A DNA stretch of 64,000 nt from CBDFKJ01 sp965248805 (GTDB lineage: Bacteria > Pseudomonadota > Alphaproteobacteria > UBA6615): positions 1,488,001 to 1,552,000 of the forward strand of contig CBDFKJ010000009.1 of assembly GCA_965248805.1 (NCBI GenBank), written 5' to 3'. Shown piece after piece: positions 51,372-62,107 of this stretch. Every line of letters begins with the position of its first letter. Positions within the stretch are counted from its first letter, which is position 1. The notes beneath the pieces were generated by a model. It worked only from the letters and a program-made list of their open reading frames with translations. It did not search any database and had not been told where the DNA came from. The position numbers and the translations under genes were made by a program.

Positions 51372-52771
51372 GCCGCCGCCCGCGAGCTGCGGCCGCGAAT
51401 GAATTGCTGCAGCACGGCGAGATCGTTGGGCAACTGCGTGCAGTGCTCTTCCCGCTCGAACAAGTCCGCCAGGCGCGGCGGCAACGAGGGCTTGCGGCCG
51501 GTCGCGCGTTCGACCGCGTCCGGAAACTTCGCCGCGTGCGCGGTCGAAACGACCACGGTCGGGGCCGTGTGATCGTGCTCGCGCAGTCGCGCCGCAGCGA
51601 CACCCACGGCGCTGTGTGGATCGATCAACTCACCGGTGCTGCGGTAGACGTCGGCGATGGTGGCGAGCGTCGCGTCGTCGTCGATGCTTTGGCCGTCGAA
51701 CAGGCCACGGGCGCGGCGCCAGCGCTCCGTGCCGACATCCAACGCGCCGGTTGCACGGAGCAGCGCCATATCCGCAGCGATTGCCGCCCCGTCCCGTTCG
51801 TGCAGGTCAAACAGCAGACGTTCCACGTTCGATGGGACCTGGATGTCCATACTGGGCGACAGGGTCGACTGAACGGCACCGATCGTGAGCACGCCGGTAT
51901 CGATAAAACGTGCCAGGATGTCATTGCGATTGCAGGCGACGGTCAGATGGTCGATGGGCAAACCCATCTGCTTGGCCGCATGGGCGGCATAGACGTTGCC
52001 AAAGTTGCCACTGGGAACGGCGAAGGCGACCCGTCGCTCCGGTGCACCAAGCGCCAGGGCCGAGGCGACATAGTAGACGATCTGTGCCATGACGCGGGCC
52101 CAATTCATCGAATTGACGACGCCCAGTTGCATCTCATCGCGGAACGCCGCGTCGGCAAACATCGCCTTTACCAGATCCTGGCAGTCGTCGAACGTGCCGT
52201 CGACCGCCACGTTGGCGACGTTGGGCACATTGACGGTAGTCATCTGACGGCGCGGGATCTCGGAAACACGGCCCTTGGGGTGCAGGATCACGATGTCGAC
52301 GGCAGCGCTGTGGCGGCAACCCTCGATCGCGGCCGATCCGGTGTCGCCGGAGGTGGCGCCGACGATCGTCGCGCGCGCTGCGCGGCGCGCCAGAATGTGA
52401 TTGAACAGCCGGCCGACCAGTTGCAGGGCATAGTCCTTGAACGCCAGAGTCGGCCCGTGGAACAACTCCAGCAGCCAGAGATCGTGATCGAGCTGGTGCA
52501 GCGGCGCGACCGCGGCGTGGTCGAACGTCGCGTAGGCTTTTTTGACAAGCGTGCTCAACTCGTCCGGCCTCAGCGTGTCGCCGACAAACGGCGCGATAAC
52601 GCGCACGGCGAGGTCGGCGTAGGCGAGCCCGCGCCAGCGGCGTAGATCCTTCGCCGAAATCGTCGGCCATTCCCGTGGTACATAAAGGCCGCCGTCCGGC
52701 GCCAAGCCCTTCAGCAGCACCTCTTCGAAGTCGGCGAGGCGGTCGTGGCCCCGTGTACTGATGTATTGCAC
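51368..52771 (-). CDS. thrC: Threonine synthase
   Basis: Makes threonine from O-phosphohomoserine with PLP; 467 residues, the long (type 1) form. The PLP Lys is in GPTLAFKDYALQLVG; the phosphate loop is GATSGDTGSAAIEG. The start VQYISTRGHDRLADFEEVLL (GTG 52771) matches the family exactly and is preferred over an upstream in-frame start at 52867. It is coupled to the M16 gene by a 4-base overlap and supplies the step after ThrB (44607). Confidence 0.97.
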   Translation of the reverse strand: MQYISTRGHDRLADFEEVLLKGLAPDGGLYVPREWPTISAKDLRRWRGLAYADLAVRVIAPFVGDTLRPDELSTLVKKAYATFDHAAVAPLHQLDHDLWLLELFHGPTLAFKDYALQLVGRLFNHILARRAARATIVGATSGDTGSAAIEGCRHSAAVDIVILHPKGRVSEIPRRQMTTVNVPNVANVAVDGTFDDCQDLVKAMFADAAFRDEMQLGVVNSMNWARVMAQIVYYVASALALGAPERRVAFAVPSGNFGNVYAAHAAKQMGLPIDHLTVACNRNDILARFIDTGVLTIGAVQSTLSPSMDIQVPSNVERLLFDLHERDGAAIAADMALLRATGALDVGTERWRRARGLFDGQSIDDDATLATIADVYRSTGELIDPHSAVGVAAARLREHDHTAPTVVVSTAHAAKFPDAVERATGRKPSLPPRLADLFEREEHCTQLPNDLAVLQQFIRGRSSRAAA

Positions 52772-52879
52772 TGTGGATTTCCCGGCCAAACGGCGACTAA
52801 CGTATCCCGGCCTCATAGCGCGGGCAAGCCGCCGCCATGATGCCGAACGGTCTGAATTTAGTGGCAAATCACGGCTGTG

Positions 52880-54364
<1,485 letters not shown>

Positions 54365-54485
54365 CGGCGCCGTATCGCAGGTGTTCGCCCTCGCGGTCAA
54401 GCCGGCCGTGACAATCGCGCCCCTCGATCCCATATTCGATTGCGAACGCCTTGCATCCCCCGCAACCCCAAGGACGGACCCCGCC

Positions 54486-55919
54486 ATGACCGATATCGCC
54501 GCCACGGACGACCTGTTCTTCACCCGCACCGGTATGGACCGCCCGCGCGTCGAGGGGCTGGTCGCCGACGCCCTGCACGGCGCCGATGACGGCGAACTGT
54601 TCCTGGAATACACCCAGTCCGAATCGGTCACGTTCGACGACGGCCGCATCAAGAGCGCCGGCTTCGACACCAATCACGGCTTCGGCCTGCGCGCGGTCTC
54701 GGGCGCGGCGACCGGCTACGCCCACGCATCGGAGCTGTCGGAAGCGGCCATCAAGCGCGCCGGCGAGACGGTGAAGGCGGTGCGCACCGGCACGGGCGGC
54801 ACGCTGCAGGCCGCGCCCATCGCCACCAACCGGCTGCTCTACGGCGACCTCAACCCGATGTCGGAGATGGCGTTCGCGGCCAAGGTCAAGCTGCTGGAGG
54901 AAATCGACGCCTACGCCCGCGCCAAGGACCCCCTTGTGCGCCAGGTCACGGCGTCGCTGGGCGGCTCTTGGCAGGCGGTGCAGATCGTGCGCGGCGACGG
55001 CGCCCGCTCGGCCGACATCCGCCCGCTGGTGTCCTTGCGCGTCAACGTCGTGGTCGAGCAGGACGGGCGCATGGAGACCGGCAGCTACGGCGCCGGCGGC
55101 CGCGCCGCTTACGACCACTGGGTGGCGCCGGAGAACTGGAAGACGCAGGTCGACGAGGCGCTGCGCATGGCCGTGACCAACCTCGAGTCTGTGCCGGCGC
55201 CGGCCGGCGAGATGGCCGTCGTGCTCGGCCCGGGCTGGCCGGGCGTGCTGCTGCACGAGGCTATCGGCCACGGGCTGGAGGGCGACTTCAACCGCAAGAA
55301 GACGTCTGCATTTGCCGGCCTGATGGGACAGCGCGTCGCCTCGCCCGGGGTTACCGTGGTCGATGACGGCACCATCACCGACCGGCGCGGCTCGCTGACC
55401 ATCGACGACGAGGGCACGCCCTCGGAATACACCGTGCTGATCGAGGACGGCATCCTGACGGGCTACATGCAGGACCGCATGAACGCGCGGCTGATGGGCA
55501 TGCGCCCGACCGGCAACGGCCGGCGCCAGTCCTACGCCCATTCGCCGATGCCGCGCATGACCAACACCTACATGCTGGCGGGCCAGGAGGCGCCGGAGGA
55601 CGTCATCCGCGCCGCCGGCAACGGCATCTACGCCGTCAACTTCGGCGGCGGCCAGGTCGACATCACCTCGGGCAAGTTCGTCTTCTCCTGCACCGAGGCG
55701 TATCTGATCGAGGACGGAAAGATCGGCGCGCCGGTGAAGGGCGCGACGCTGATCGGCAACGGCCCCGATGCGCTGACGCGCGTCAGCCGCATCGGCAACG
55801 ACACCAAGCTCGACGAGGGCATCGGCACCTGCGGCAAGGAAGGCCAGGGCGTCCCGGTCGGCGTCGGCCAGCCGACCATGCTCATCGACGCGCTGACGGT
55901 GGGCGGAACCGCGGTTTAG
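54486..55919 (+). CDS. tldD: TldD metalloprotease subunit
   Basis: The catalytic subunit of the TldD/TldE protease, which cleaves unfolded or peptide substrates such as modified peptides and antitoxins; 477 residues. The zinc-binding HExxxH is in LLHEAIGHGLEGDFNRKK. Other blocks: LEYTQSESVTFDDGRIKSAG, RVASPGVTVVDDGTITDRRG and INFGGGQVD-like YAVNFGGGQVDITSGKFVFS. Start at ATG 54486. Its partner TldE begins at 63843, 8 kb downstream on the same strand. Between them lie genes of unrelated function. Confidence 0.96.
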   Translation: MTDIAATDDLFFTRTGMDRPRVEGLVADALHGADDGELFLEYTQSESVTFDDGRIKSAGFDTNHGFGLRAVSGAATGYAHASELSEAAIKRAGETVKAVRTGTGGTLQAAPIATNRLLYGDLNPMSEMAFAAKVKLLEEIDAYARAKDPLVRQVTASLGGSWQAVQIVRGDGARSADIRPLVSLRVNVVVEQDGRMETGSYGAGGRAAYDHWVAPENWKTQVDEALRMAVTNLESVPAPAGEMAVVLGPGWPGVLLHEAIGHGLEGDFNRKKTSAFAGLMGQRVASPGVTVVDDGTITDRRGSLTIDDEGTPSEYTVLIEDGILTGYMQDRMNARLMGMRPTGNGRRQSYAHSPMPRMTNTYMLAGQEAPEDVIRAAGNGIYAVNFGGGQVDITSGKFVFSCTEAYLIEDGKIGAPVKGATLIGNGPDALTRVSRIGNDTKLDEGIGTCGKEGQGVPVGVGQPTMLIDALTVGGTAV

Positions 55920-55945
55920 GACTGATCACACCGTATTTATGATGA

Positions 55946-56113
55946 TCAGCTAACCCCTTTCGGCGGGAATTGGGCCTCTGCAAACTTTTGAAGAGCCTTT
56001 GGCGCAAATGCTGCAAGCAAGAACGCCATGGTGATGGCGCCGTCGCTCGCCGCGGGAGGCATTATTGTAAGTAGGCCGAAGGCAATACTCCCGAACAATG
56101 CAACCACGCTCAT
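55946..56113 (-). CDS. Small hydrophobic protein, 55 residues
   Basis: An ORF of 55 codons plus TGA starts 12 bases after the gshA stop on the same strand. It reads MSVVALFGSIAFGLLTIMPP, then AASDGAITMAFLLAAFAPKA, then LQKFAEAQFPPKGVS. Two hydrophobic stretches (residues ~3-20 and ~26-40) suggest one or two membrane segments. GTGGGGGGC directly before the ATG could be a weak ribosome binding site, and the position suggests coupling to gshA. Codon use is less GC-biased at third positions than in its neighbours. I recognise no family; it could be real or chance. Confidence 0.5.
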   Translation of the reverse strand: MSVVALFGSIAFGLLTIMPPAASDGAITMAFLLAAFAPKALQKFAEAQFPPKGVS

Positions 56114-56125
56114 AGCCCCCCACTT

Positions 56126-57502
56126 CTAATACGCGTACTCCTCGAAGGCGCGGTCGATGTTGCCTTCCCAGCGGCCGTCGAAGGCGGCGAGCTTGTACTC
56201 GGCCGGGGTCAGGCCGGTGTCGACGATCTGCTCCAGGGTCGCCAGGAAGTGGCTCTCGTCGGCGCCCCACATGTCGGTGCGCGCCCGCCGCTTCAGCCCC
56301 TCGCGCGACAGGCTGAGCGTGGTGCGCGCCAGATCGAGCACTGAGTGGTTGCGGATCGTGGCGTCGAGGCCGTCGCGCGGCACCGCCTCGCGCAAGGCCG
56401 CCATCTCGGCGACCGACCAGTCCTTGACCAGATCCGACGCCGCATCGAGCGCGGTGTCGTCGTAGATCAGCCCGACCCAGAACGCGGGCAGGGCGCATAG
56501 CCGGCGCCACGGCCCGCCGTCGGCACCGCGCATCTCCAGGAACTTCTTCAGCCGCACCTCTGGGAAGACGGTGGTCAGGTGGTCCGACCAATCCGCCAGG
56601 GTCGGCAGCACGCCGGGCAACGCCGGCAGCCGGCCGTCGAGGAAGTCGCGGAACGACTGACCCGAGGCGTCGATGTAAGTGCCGTCGCGGTAGACGAAGT
56701 ACATCGGCACGTCGAGCATCCAGTCGACGTAGCGCTCGAAGCCGAAGCCGTCCTCGAACACGAATGGCAGCATGCCGCAGCGGTCGGGGTCGGTGTCGGT
56801 CCACATGTGGCTGCGGTAGCTAAGATAGCCCGACGGTCGGCCCTCGGCGAACGGCGAGTTGGCGAACATCGCCGTCGCCACCGGCTGCAGCGCCAGGCCG
56901 ACGCGGAACTTGCGTACCATGTCGGCTTCGGTGGCGAAGTCGAGGTTCACCTGTACGGTCGTGGTGCGCAGCATCATGTCGAGCCCGTGTGCGCCCTTGG
57001 TCGGCATGTAGGCGCGCATGATGGCGTAGCGCTCCTTCGGCATCCATTGCACGTCCTCGCGCGCCCATTTCGGGTTGAAGCCCATGCCCATCATGGCGAT
57101 GCCCAGCTTCTTGCCGACGGCGCGGACCTGGCGCAGGTGCGCCTGCACTTCGGCGCAGGTCTGATGGATGGTCTCCACCGCCGCGCCCGACAGCTCCACC
57201 TGGCCGCCCGGTTCCAGCGTGATCGAGTCGCCTTTACCGCCGGTGAGCGCGACCACGTTCTCGCCTTCATAGACCGGCTGCCAGCCATAGTGGGCCAGCG
57301 CCATCAGCACGTCGCGGATGCCCGGCGTGTCGGCGTAGGCCAGGGGCCGCAAGTCGGACGGGCGGAAGGCGAACTTCTCGTGCTCGGTGCCGATGCGCCA
57401 CGCCTCGCGCGGCTTGCAGCCGGCCTCCATGTAGGCGATCAGATCGGCCTTGCCGTCCACCGGCGTCGGACCGTCCTTGCCAGGCGGAGATGATCCCGAC
57501 AT
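56126..57502 (-). CDS. gshA: Glutamate-cysteine ligase
   Basis: First step of glutathione synthesis; 458 residues of the plant/alphaproteobacterial type. Signatures: WRIGTEHEKFAF, DSITLEPGGQVELSGA, MGMGFNPKWAREDVQWMPKE and the substrate-site block MLRTTTVQVNLDFATEADMV. The C-terminal region has FLEMRGADGGPWRRLCALPAFW. It lies downstream of rsmE on the same strand with a 24-base gap. This RsmE-GshA pairing is conserved in Alphaproteobacteria. Glutathione would support the peroxiredoxin in this window. Confidence 0.96.
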   Translation of the reverse strand: MSGSSPPGKDGPTPVDGKADLIAYMEAGCKPREAWRIGTEHEKFAFRPSDLRPLAYADTPGIRDVLMALAHYGWQPVYEGENVVALTGGKGDSITLEPGGQVELSGAAVETIHQTCAEVQAHLRQVRAVGKKLGIAMMGMGFNPKWAREDVQWMPKERYAIMRAYMPTKGAHGLDMMLRTTTVQVNLDFATEADMVRKFRVGLALQPVATAMFANSPFAEGRPSGYLSYRSHMWTDTDPDRCGMLPFVFEDGFGFERYVDWMLDVPMYFVYRDGTYIDASGQSFRDFLDGRLPALPGVLPTLADWSDHLTTVFPEVRLKKFLEMRGADGGPWRRLCALPAFWVGLIYDDTALDAASDLVKDWSVAEMAALREAVPRDGLDATIRNHSVLDLARTTLSLSREGLKRRARTDMWGADESHFLATLEQIVDTGLTPAEYKLAAFDGRWEGNIDRAFEEYAY

Positions 57503-57526
57503 CGGGTGACCACCGTTCTGCGTGAC

Positions 57527-58267
57527 TTACGCGCGCCAATCGCCGGCCAGCGACTGCAGCACCGCCAGTGCAGCGATGGCCGCCGTCTCCGCCCGCAGGA
57601 TGCGCGGGCCCAGGCCGACGCACCTAACAAATGGCAGTTGGCGCAGGCCGTCAACCTCACGCGGCGAGAAACCGCCTTCCGGCCCGATCAGCACCGCCCA
57701 GTGTGCGTCCGTGTCCGCCGCCAGAACGGTGGCCAACGGCGGCGCATCCGCTGCACACACCAACAGCCGCCGGCCGTCCGGCCAGTCCCGCGTCAATTCA
57801 TCCACTTTCACCGGCGCCGACACGTCCGGCACCGTGAGCCTCCCGCACTGTTCGGCCGCCTCGATGGCGCGGGAGCGCAGCCGGGCGACATTGACGCGCG
57901 CGGCTTGGGTCCGTTCGGTGACGACCGGGATCAAGCGCGCCGCGCCGAGTTCGGTCGCCTTCTCGGCGATCAGGTCGATGCGCGCACGCTTGATCGGTGC
58001 GAAGGCCAGCCATACGTCGCCGTCGTCGGCTTGCGCGCGGGTCCGGGTCTGGGGCGTGCAAGCGCATTCGTCGCGGCCGACCCGATCGATGCGGGCCCGC
58101 CATTCGCCGTCGCGCCCGTTGAAAAGCGCTACCGCGTCGCCCGGCTGGGCGCGCATAACATTGCGAAGATAGTGCGTCTGTTGCCGGCCGAGTCCAACGG
58201 TGGCGCCGGTCGACAGCACCGCCTCGACATGGAGTCGCGGCGCGCGAACGAGTTGCGGTTCGGACAT
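57527..58267 (-). CDS. rsmE: 16S rRNA m3U1498 methyltransferase RsmE
   Basis: Methylates U1498 in the decoding region of 16S rRNA; 246 residues of the SPOUT superfamily. N-terminal PUA-like domain with GRQQTHYLRNVMRAQPGDAV and LFNGRDGEWRA, then the knot domain with AVLIGPEGGFSPREVDGL and LGPRILRAETAAIAALAV. The start ATG 58267 (MSEPQLVRAPRLHV) is preferred over 58297, which would overlap the upstream region of ubiA. It is divergent from ubiA with a 20-base gap, so the two promoters must overlap. Confidence 0.97.
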   Translation of the reverse strand: MSEPQLVRAPRLHVEAVLSTGATVGLGRQQTHYLRNVMRAQPGDAVALFNGRDGEWRARIDRVGRDECACTPQTRTRAQADDGDVWLAFAPIKRARIDLIAEKATELGAARLIPVVTERTQAARVNVARLRSRAIEAAEQCGRLTVPDVSAPVKVDELTRDWPDGRRLLVCAADAPPLATVLAADTDAHWAVLIGPEGGFSPREVDGLRQLPFVRCVGLGPRILRAETAAIAALAVLQSLAGDWRA

Positions 58268-58287
58268 ACGCGGCACAGAGTCCGGCA

Positions 58288-59226
58288 ATGGCGACACGGA
58301 TCGAGGATAGCACGGCCGCCGCCCGGCGCGGCGAGGTCAGCGACATCCGCCATGACAACTGGCTATTGCGCGCGCTGCCGCTGTGGTCGCGCCCGTATGC
58401 GCGGCTGATGCGCCTGGACCGGCCGATCGGAACCTGGCTGTTGTTGTTGCCGTGCTGGTGGGGGTTGGCGCTGGCTGGCGCGACCGTGTGGCAAGGCCTG
58501 GGGTACGGCGCGCTGTTCGCCGTCGGCGCGGTCGTGATGCGTGGGGCCGGCTGCGTGGTCAACGACATCTTCGACCGCGATCTCGATGCTCGCGTCGCGC
58601 GCACGGCCGAGCGGCCGATCCCGGCGGGCGAGGTCAGCGTCCGCCAGGCGTTGGTATTCCTCGCGGCGCTCCTCGGGCTGGGCTTGCTGATATTGCTGCA
58701 GTTCAACTGGGCGACAGTGGCCCTTGGGGGGTCGAGCCTGCTGCTAGTCGTCATCTATCCGCTCATGAAGCGGATCACCTATTGGCCGCAGATCTTCCTG
58801 GGGTTGGCGTTCAATTGGGGCGCACTGATGGGCTGGAGCGCCGTGCATGGCCGGCTGGATTGGCCGGCGCTGGTGCTGTACGGCGCCGGCATCGCCTGGA
58901 CGCTGGTCTACGACACGATCTACGCCCACCAGGATAAGGAGGACGACGCCCTGGTCGGGGTGAAATCCACGGCGCTGTTGTTCGCCGAGCGGACGCGCGC
59001 CTGGATCGCTGGCTTTGCGGTTCTGACGGTCCTGGGCCTGGGCCTCGCGATCTGGCTCGACGGCCTGGCCTGGCCGGCCTATGCCGCGCTGCTCGCGCCA
59101 ATGGCCCACTTGGCTTGGCAGGTGGCGCGGGTGCAGTTCGGCTCGCCGACCGATTGCCTGCGAATGTTTCGCGCTAACCGCGATTTTGGTCTGCTGGTTC
59201 TTGCGGCGTTGGTGGCTGGCGCCTGA
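58288..59226 (+). CDS. ubiA: 4-hydroxybenzoate polyprenyltransferase
   Basis: Attaches the polyprenyl chain to 4-hydroxybenzoate in ubiquinone synthesis; 312 residues with about eight membrane segments. Both Asp-rich motifs are present: CVVNDIFDRDLDARVARTAERP and LVYDTIYAHQDKEDDALVGV. The N-terminus has YARLMRLDRPIGTWLLLLPC, typical of the family. It stands divergent from rsmE; the secreted protein gene follows after 47 bases on the same strand. Confidence 0.96.
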   Translation: MATRIEDSTAAARRGEVSDIRHDNWLLRALPLWSRPYARLMRLDRPIGTWLLLLPCWWGLALAGATVWQGLGYGALFAVGAVVMRGAGCVVNDIFDRDLDARVARTAERPIPAGEVSVRQALVFLAALLGLGLLILLQFNWATVALGGSSLLLVVIYPLMKRITYWPQIFLGLAFNWGALMGWSAVHGRLDWPALVLYGAGIAWTLVYDTIYAHQDKEDDALVGVKSTALLFAERTRAWIAGFAVLTVLGLGLAIWLDGLAWPAYAALLAPMAHLAWQVARVQFGSPTDCLRMFRANRDFGLLVLAALVAGA

Positions 59227-59273
59227 CGCGCTTGTGATTTTGCTCGCCACGGTCGCGGCCATAGCTTGACCTT

Positions 59274-60893
59274 ATGCTGAGAGCAATCAGGCTGCGGATT
59301 TGGATCGCGGGCGTTGCGGCCGTTGTCGCGACGACCCCGGCGCCCGCCGACGATCTGGAGACGTTGGCGGAAGTGGGTCCGTGGCCGGCGGTGACCGGTC
59401 TGATCGGCTACAATGGTCGCCTTTGGTTCGCCAACGCCGTCCGCTACCCCGACCATAACTCGGCGGATGTTTACTCGCTCGATCCGGCCAGGCGCGCGGT
59501 GCGCTACGAGCGTCACCTGTTCAGCCAGGACGTCGGCCATCCTGCGATCGCGAACGGCTTGCTGTATTGGCCGTTCGAGGATGCGCGCATCAGTCTCGGC
59601 TGGGGCCAATACGCGGTCACCAACGGTGTCGACTGGCGCTTGGGTGTGGTGCCCACGGCGCAGATCTTCCACGTCCATGCCCTGGCGGAGCACGACGGCA
59701 CGCTGATCGCCGCGGCATCGGCCTGGCGCGCAGGATTGCATGAGTCGCCCGATTTCGGCCAGCGCTGGCGACAGGTCTACGACCGGCCGACGCCCGAACG
59801 GAGAGTCAGCCGCATTGTCGAGCTGGTGCCGCACAATGGCGCGCTGTACGGATCCGGCGTCGACCGCCTGGCCGAAGGGCCTCGTTTTTCGCTGCTCCGG
59901 TTCGATGGCGCCGATCCTTTTGAGCCGGCCGGCTGGCCGCGCAATGCGCAGGTGAGCGGACTGGCCGCCCATGGCGACTGGCTCTACGGCATCGTTGCGC
60001 AACCCGGCGGCGGTGTGATCTGGCGCACCGACGGCCGGCGAAGCGAGCCGGTCCTCCGAGCCACGGCGGGTTTGTCCTTGCGCGACATCGTGGCCGGGCC
60101 GCAAGGGCTGTGGGCCGTTGGTGCTGTGCGCGACGGCGGCGCGCTGTGGTTCAGCGCCGACGGTCGGGCATGGTCATACGTCCAGGACCTGTACGGTGGT
60201 ACGCCGGCCGACGTTGCGGTGCTTGGCGACCGGGTGTTCGTAGGCGGTCGCGGCAATACCGGGCGCGGGATCCTGTGGGGATCGCCGGCCGCTGATGTCG
60301 ACACGCCAGCATCCGCGGTCGCGCCGATGCTGGCGCTCGCACCGGCCGGCATCGATTGGCCGGCCATGGCGCAGCGTCTGGACGCCCTGCTGGTCGATCC
60401 GGCAAGCTACGCAAGCCGCGATACGGAGCTGCGCCAGGTCTTGTTCGCGGTCGGGCAAAACCGGCCGCCGCAGGGATTTCTGGAGGAGCGCTTGGCGACG
60501 GCGGTTCCCGATGTGCCGCTACGTCGGTTCGGCGGTGCCGGCCGCGTCACCACGCCCAAGCTTGCCCGCTTCATGCTGATGTGGGCCATGGCCTACTCCC
60601 GCACCGGAACCGTTGCCGCCGATGAGTTCACCGCCGACTGGGTCGCCGACGATCGCCGATCGCAGAAGTTCGTGGAACCGGTCATCGGCGCGATGTGGGC
60701 CGTGAGTTGGACCGGCCAGCGCGATCGCGACATCATCGAGGCGCTGCTCGACCGGCTGGAGCGGCCCGACGATCCGCTATGGCTGAAGGGCGACGCCGTC
60801 GGTGCGCTTTCCGCAATCACCGGCCAGCGCTTCGGCTATGACTTCGCCGCCTGGCGAGGTTGGTGGGACACGGCCGGCGCCGGGTGGAATTGA
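59274..60893 (+). CDS. Secreted propeller-like protein, unknown function
   Basis: A 539-residue protein with a signal peptide (residues ~1-26, IWIAGVAAVVATTPAPADD). Residues ~30-350 contain repeated four-stranded units of the type GYNGRLWFANAV, AEHDGTLIAAASAWR, VPHNGALYGSGV, AAHGDWLYGIVAQPGGGVIW and LGDRVFVGGRG, a sialidase- or Kelch-like beta-propeller. Residues ~380-539 are mainly helical, with DRDIIEALLDRLERPDDPL and ending AWRGWWDTAGAGWN, somewhat like a HEAT repeat or a folding module. I recognise no named family, and no catalytic residues can be proposed. The protein is probably periplasmic. Confidence 0.8.
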   Translation: MLRAIRLRIWIAGVAAVVATTPAPADDLETLAEVGPWPAVTGLIGYNGRLWFANAVRYPDHNSADVYSLDPARRAVRYERHLFSQDVGHPAIANGLLYWPFEDARISLGWGQYAVTNGVDWRLGVVPTAQIFHVHALAEHDGTLIAAASAWRAGLHESPDFGQRWRQVYDRPTPERRVSRIVELVPHNGALYGSGVDRLAEGPRFSLLRFDGADPFEPAGWPRNAQVSGLAAHGDWLYGIVAQPGGGVIWRTDGRRSEPVLRATAGLSLRDIVAGPQGLWAVGAVRDGGALWFSADGRAWSYVQDLYGGTPADVAVLGDRVFVGGRGNTGRGILWGSPAADVDTPASAVAPMLALAPAGIDWPAMAQRLDALLVDPASYASRDTELRQVLFAVGQNRPPQGFLEERLATAVPDVPLRRFGGAGRVTTPKLARFMLMWAMAYSRTGTVAADEFTADWVADDRRSQKFVEPVIGAMWAVSWTGQRDRDIIEALLDRLERPDDPLWLKGDAVGALSAITGQRFGYDFAAWRGWWDTAGAGWN

Positions 60894-61119
60894 GAGAGAC
60901 GCGGCGGCCAACGCTCCCAGGGCGAGCCGATTAATGTTCGCCTGGATATAAGATGAAACATTTGTTCAGCGCGCGCTGTCTCTGAAGAATTAGATCAATC
61001 ATCTATCGTGAGGCCATTTGGGCTTGAGAAGCGTGGCGCCGAAACATAATCTCGTGTGAACGCTCGCAAGGCAGATCACGATCCACGTCGCCAACACCAT
61101 CAGAAAACGGAAAAGCACG

Positions 61120-62046
61120 ATGCAAAAACGGCTCCTTCTATCGCTAACAGTCCTGGTCGCCGCATTCACCGGCGGCGCCAATGCGCAGCCGCTGGTCGAC
61201 ACAGTTTGGCTCGCCACCAATCTCGATCAGCCGAACCTGGTCGTTCTCGATATTCGCAACCGCATAGATGGCGGCTCGGCGGAAGTGTTCGCCGAGGGCC
61301 ATGTGCCGGGCGCCGTCTACAGCAACTATCTGGAGGACGGATGGCGCACCACGGTCGACGGCGTCCCGGGCATGATGTCTCCGGTCGCAGATCTGGAAAC
61401 GCTCATCGGCGGCCTCGGTATCGGCAATGTCAATCACGTCACCATCGTGCATGGCGGCGTCAGCTCGTCCGACTTTGGCAGTGCCGCGCGGGTGTATTGG
61501 ACCTTCAAGGTGCTCGACCACGATGCCGTGTCGATATTGGATGGCGGCTACCAGGCGTGGAGCGCGGACGCCTCGAACCCGATCGAGACCGGGCCGAGCG
61601 CGCCGGTCGCGGCAACATTCGTCGCCGAGTTCCAGCCGCAGTATCTGGCAACCACCGAGGAAGTCGTCCTGGCAATGGCCGATCGTGAGGTTGCGCTCGT
61701 CGACGCGCGGCCGGCATCGCAGTTCCGCGGCGAGTCCAAGGTCGATGCGGCGCGCGCGAAGGGAACTATCCCCGGAGCGCGCAATTTGCAGCAGAGCACA
61801 TTGGTTGCCGAGGCCGGAACAGTGGAGGCGCCCGACACGATCGCCGGATTGCTGCGCAAGGTCGGATTGAAGTCCGACGACAAGAAGATCGCCTTTTGCA
61901 ACACCGGTCATTGGGCGTCGGTTGCATGGTTCGCGCTGAGCGAGGTCCTGGGCAACGAGGACGTGAAGATGTATGACGGCTCGATGGTGGCTTGGACGGC
62001 CGATGCCGAGCGTCCGCTTAAAGTACGCGGCGCAGACGTCCACTAG
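61120..62046 (+). CDS. Secreted sulfurtransferase (two rhodanese domains)
   Basis: A 308-residue periplasmic thiosulfate or 3-mercaptopyruvate sulfurtransferase. Signal peptide (residues ~1-23, LLLSLTVLVAAFTGGANAQ). The N-terminal inactive rhodanese domain has LVVLDIRNRIDGG, GHVPGAVYSNY and VYWTFKVLDHD with a typical LDGGYQAW. The C-terminal domain carries the catalytic Cys in IAFCNTGHWASVAWFALSEV, preceded by VALVDARPASQFRGE. The loop CNTGHW is intermediate between known classes, so the donor is uncertain. A terminator-like hairpin follows, then the YeeE/YedE transporter gene; together they suggest sulfur handling at the envelope. Confidence 0.93.
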   Translation: MQKRLLLSLTVLVAAFTGGANAQPLVDTVWLATNLDQPNLVVLDIRNRIDGGSAEVFAEGHVPGAVYSNYLEDGWRTTVDGVPGMMSPVADLETLIGGLGIGNVNHVTIVHGGVSSSDFGSAARVYWTFKVLDHDAVSILDGGYQAWSADASNPIETGPSAPVAATFVAEFQPQYLATTEEVVLAMADREVALVDARPASQFRGESKVDAARAKGTIPGARNLQQSTLVAEAGTVEAPDTIAGLLRKVGLKSDDKKIAFCNTGHWASVAWFALSEVLGNEDVKMYDGSMVAWTADAERPLKVRGADVH

Positions 62047-62067
62047 CCGGACGCGGACCGATGGAGG

Positions 62068-62096
62068 CAGCCCCTCGGCGGTCCGCCGAGGGGCTG
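62068..62096 (+). terminator. Strong hairpin after the sulfurtransferase gene
   Basis: CAGCCCCTCGGCG (62068-62080), loop GTC, CGCCGAGGGGCTG (62084-62096): a perfect 13-bp stem 21 bases after the stop codon. The following ATCATTAGG is poor in T, so termination may be partial and allow some reading into the transporter gene 12 bases further on. Confidence 0.65.
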
Positions 62097-62107
62097 ATCA
62101 TTAGGAC

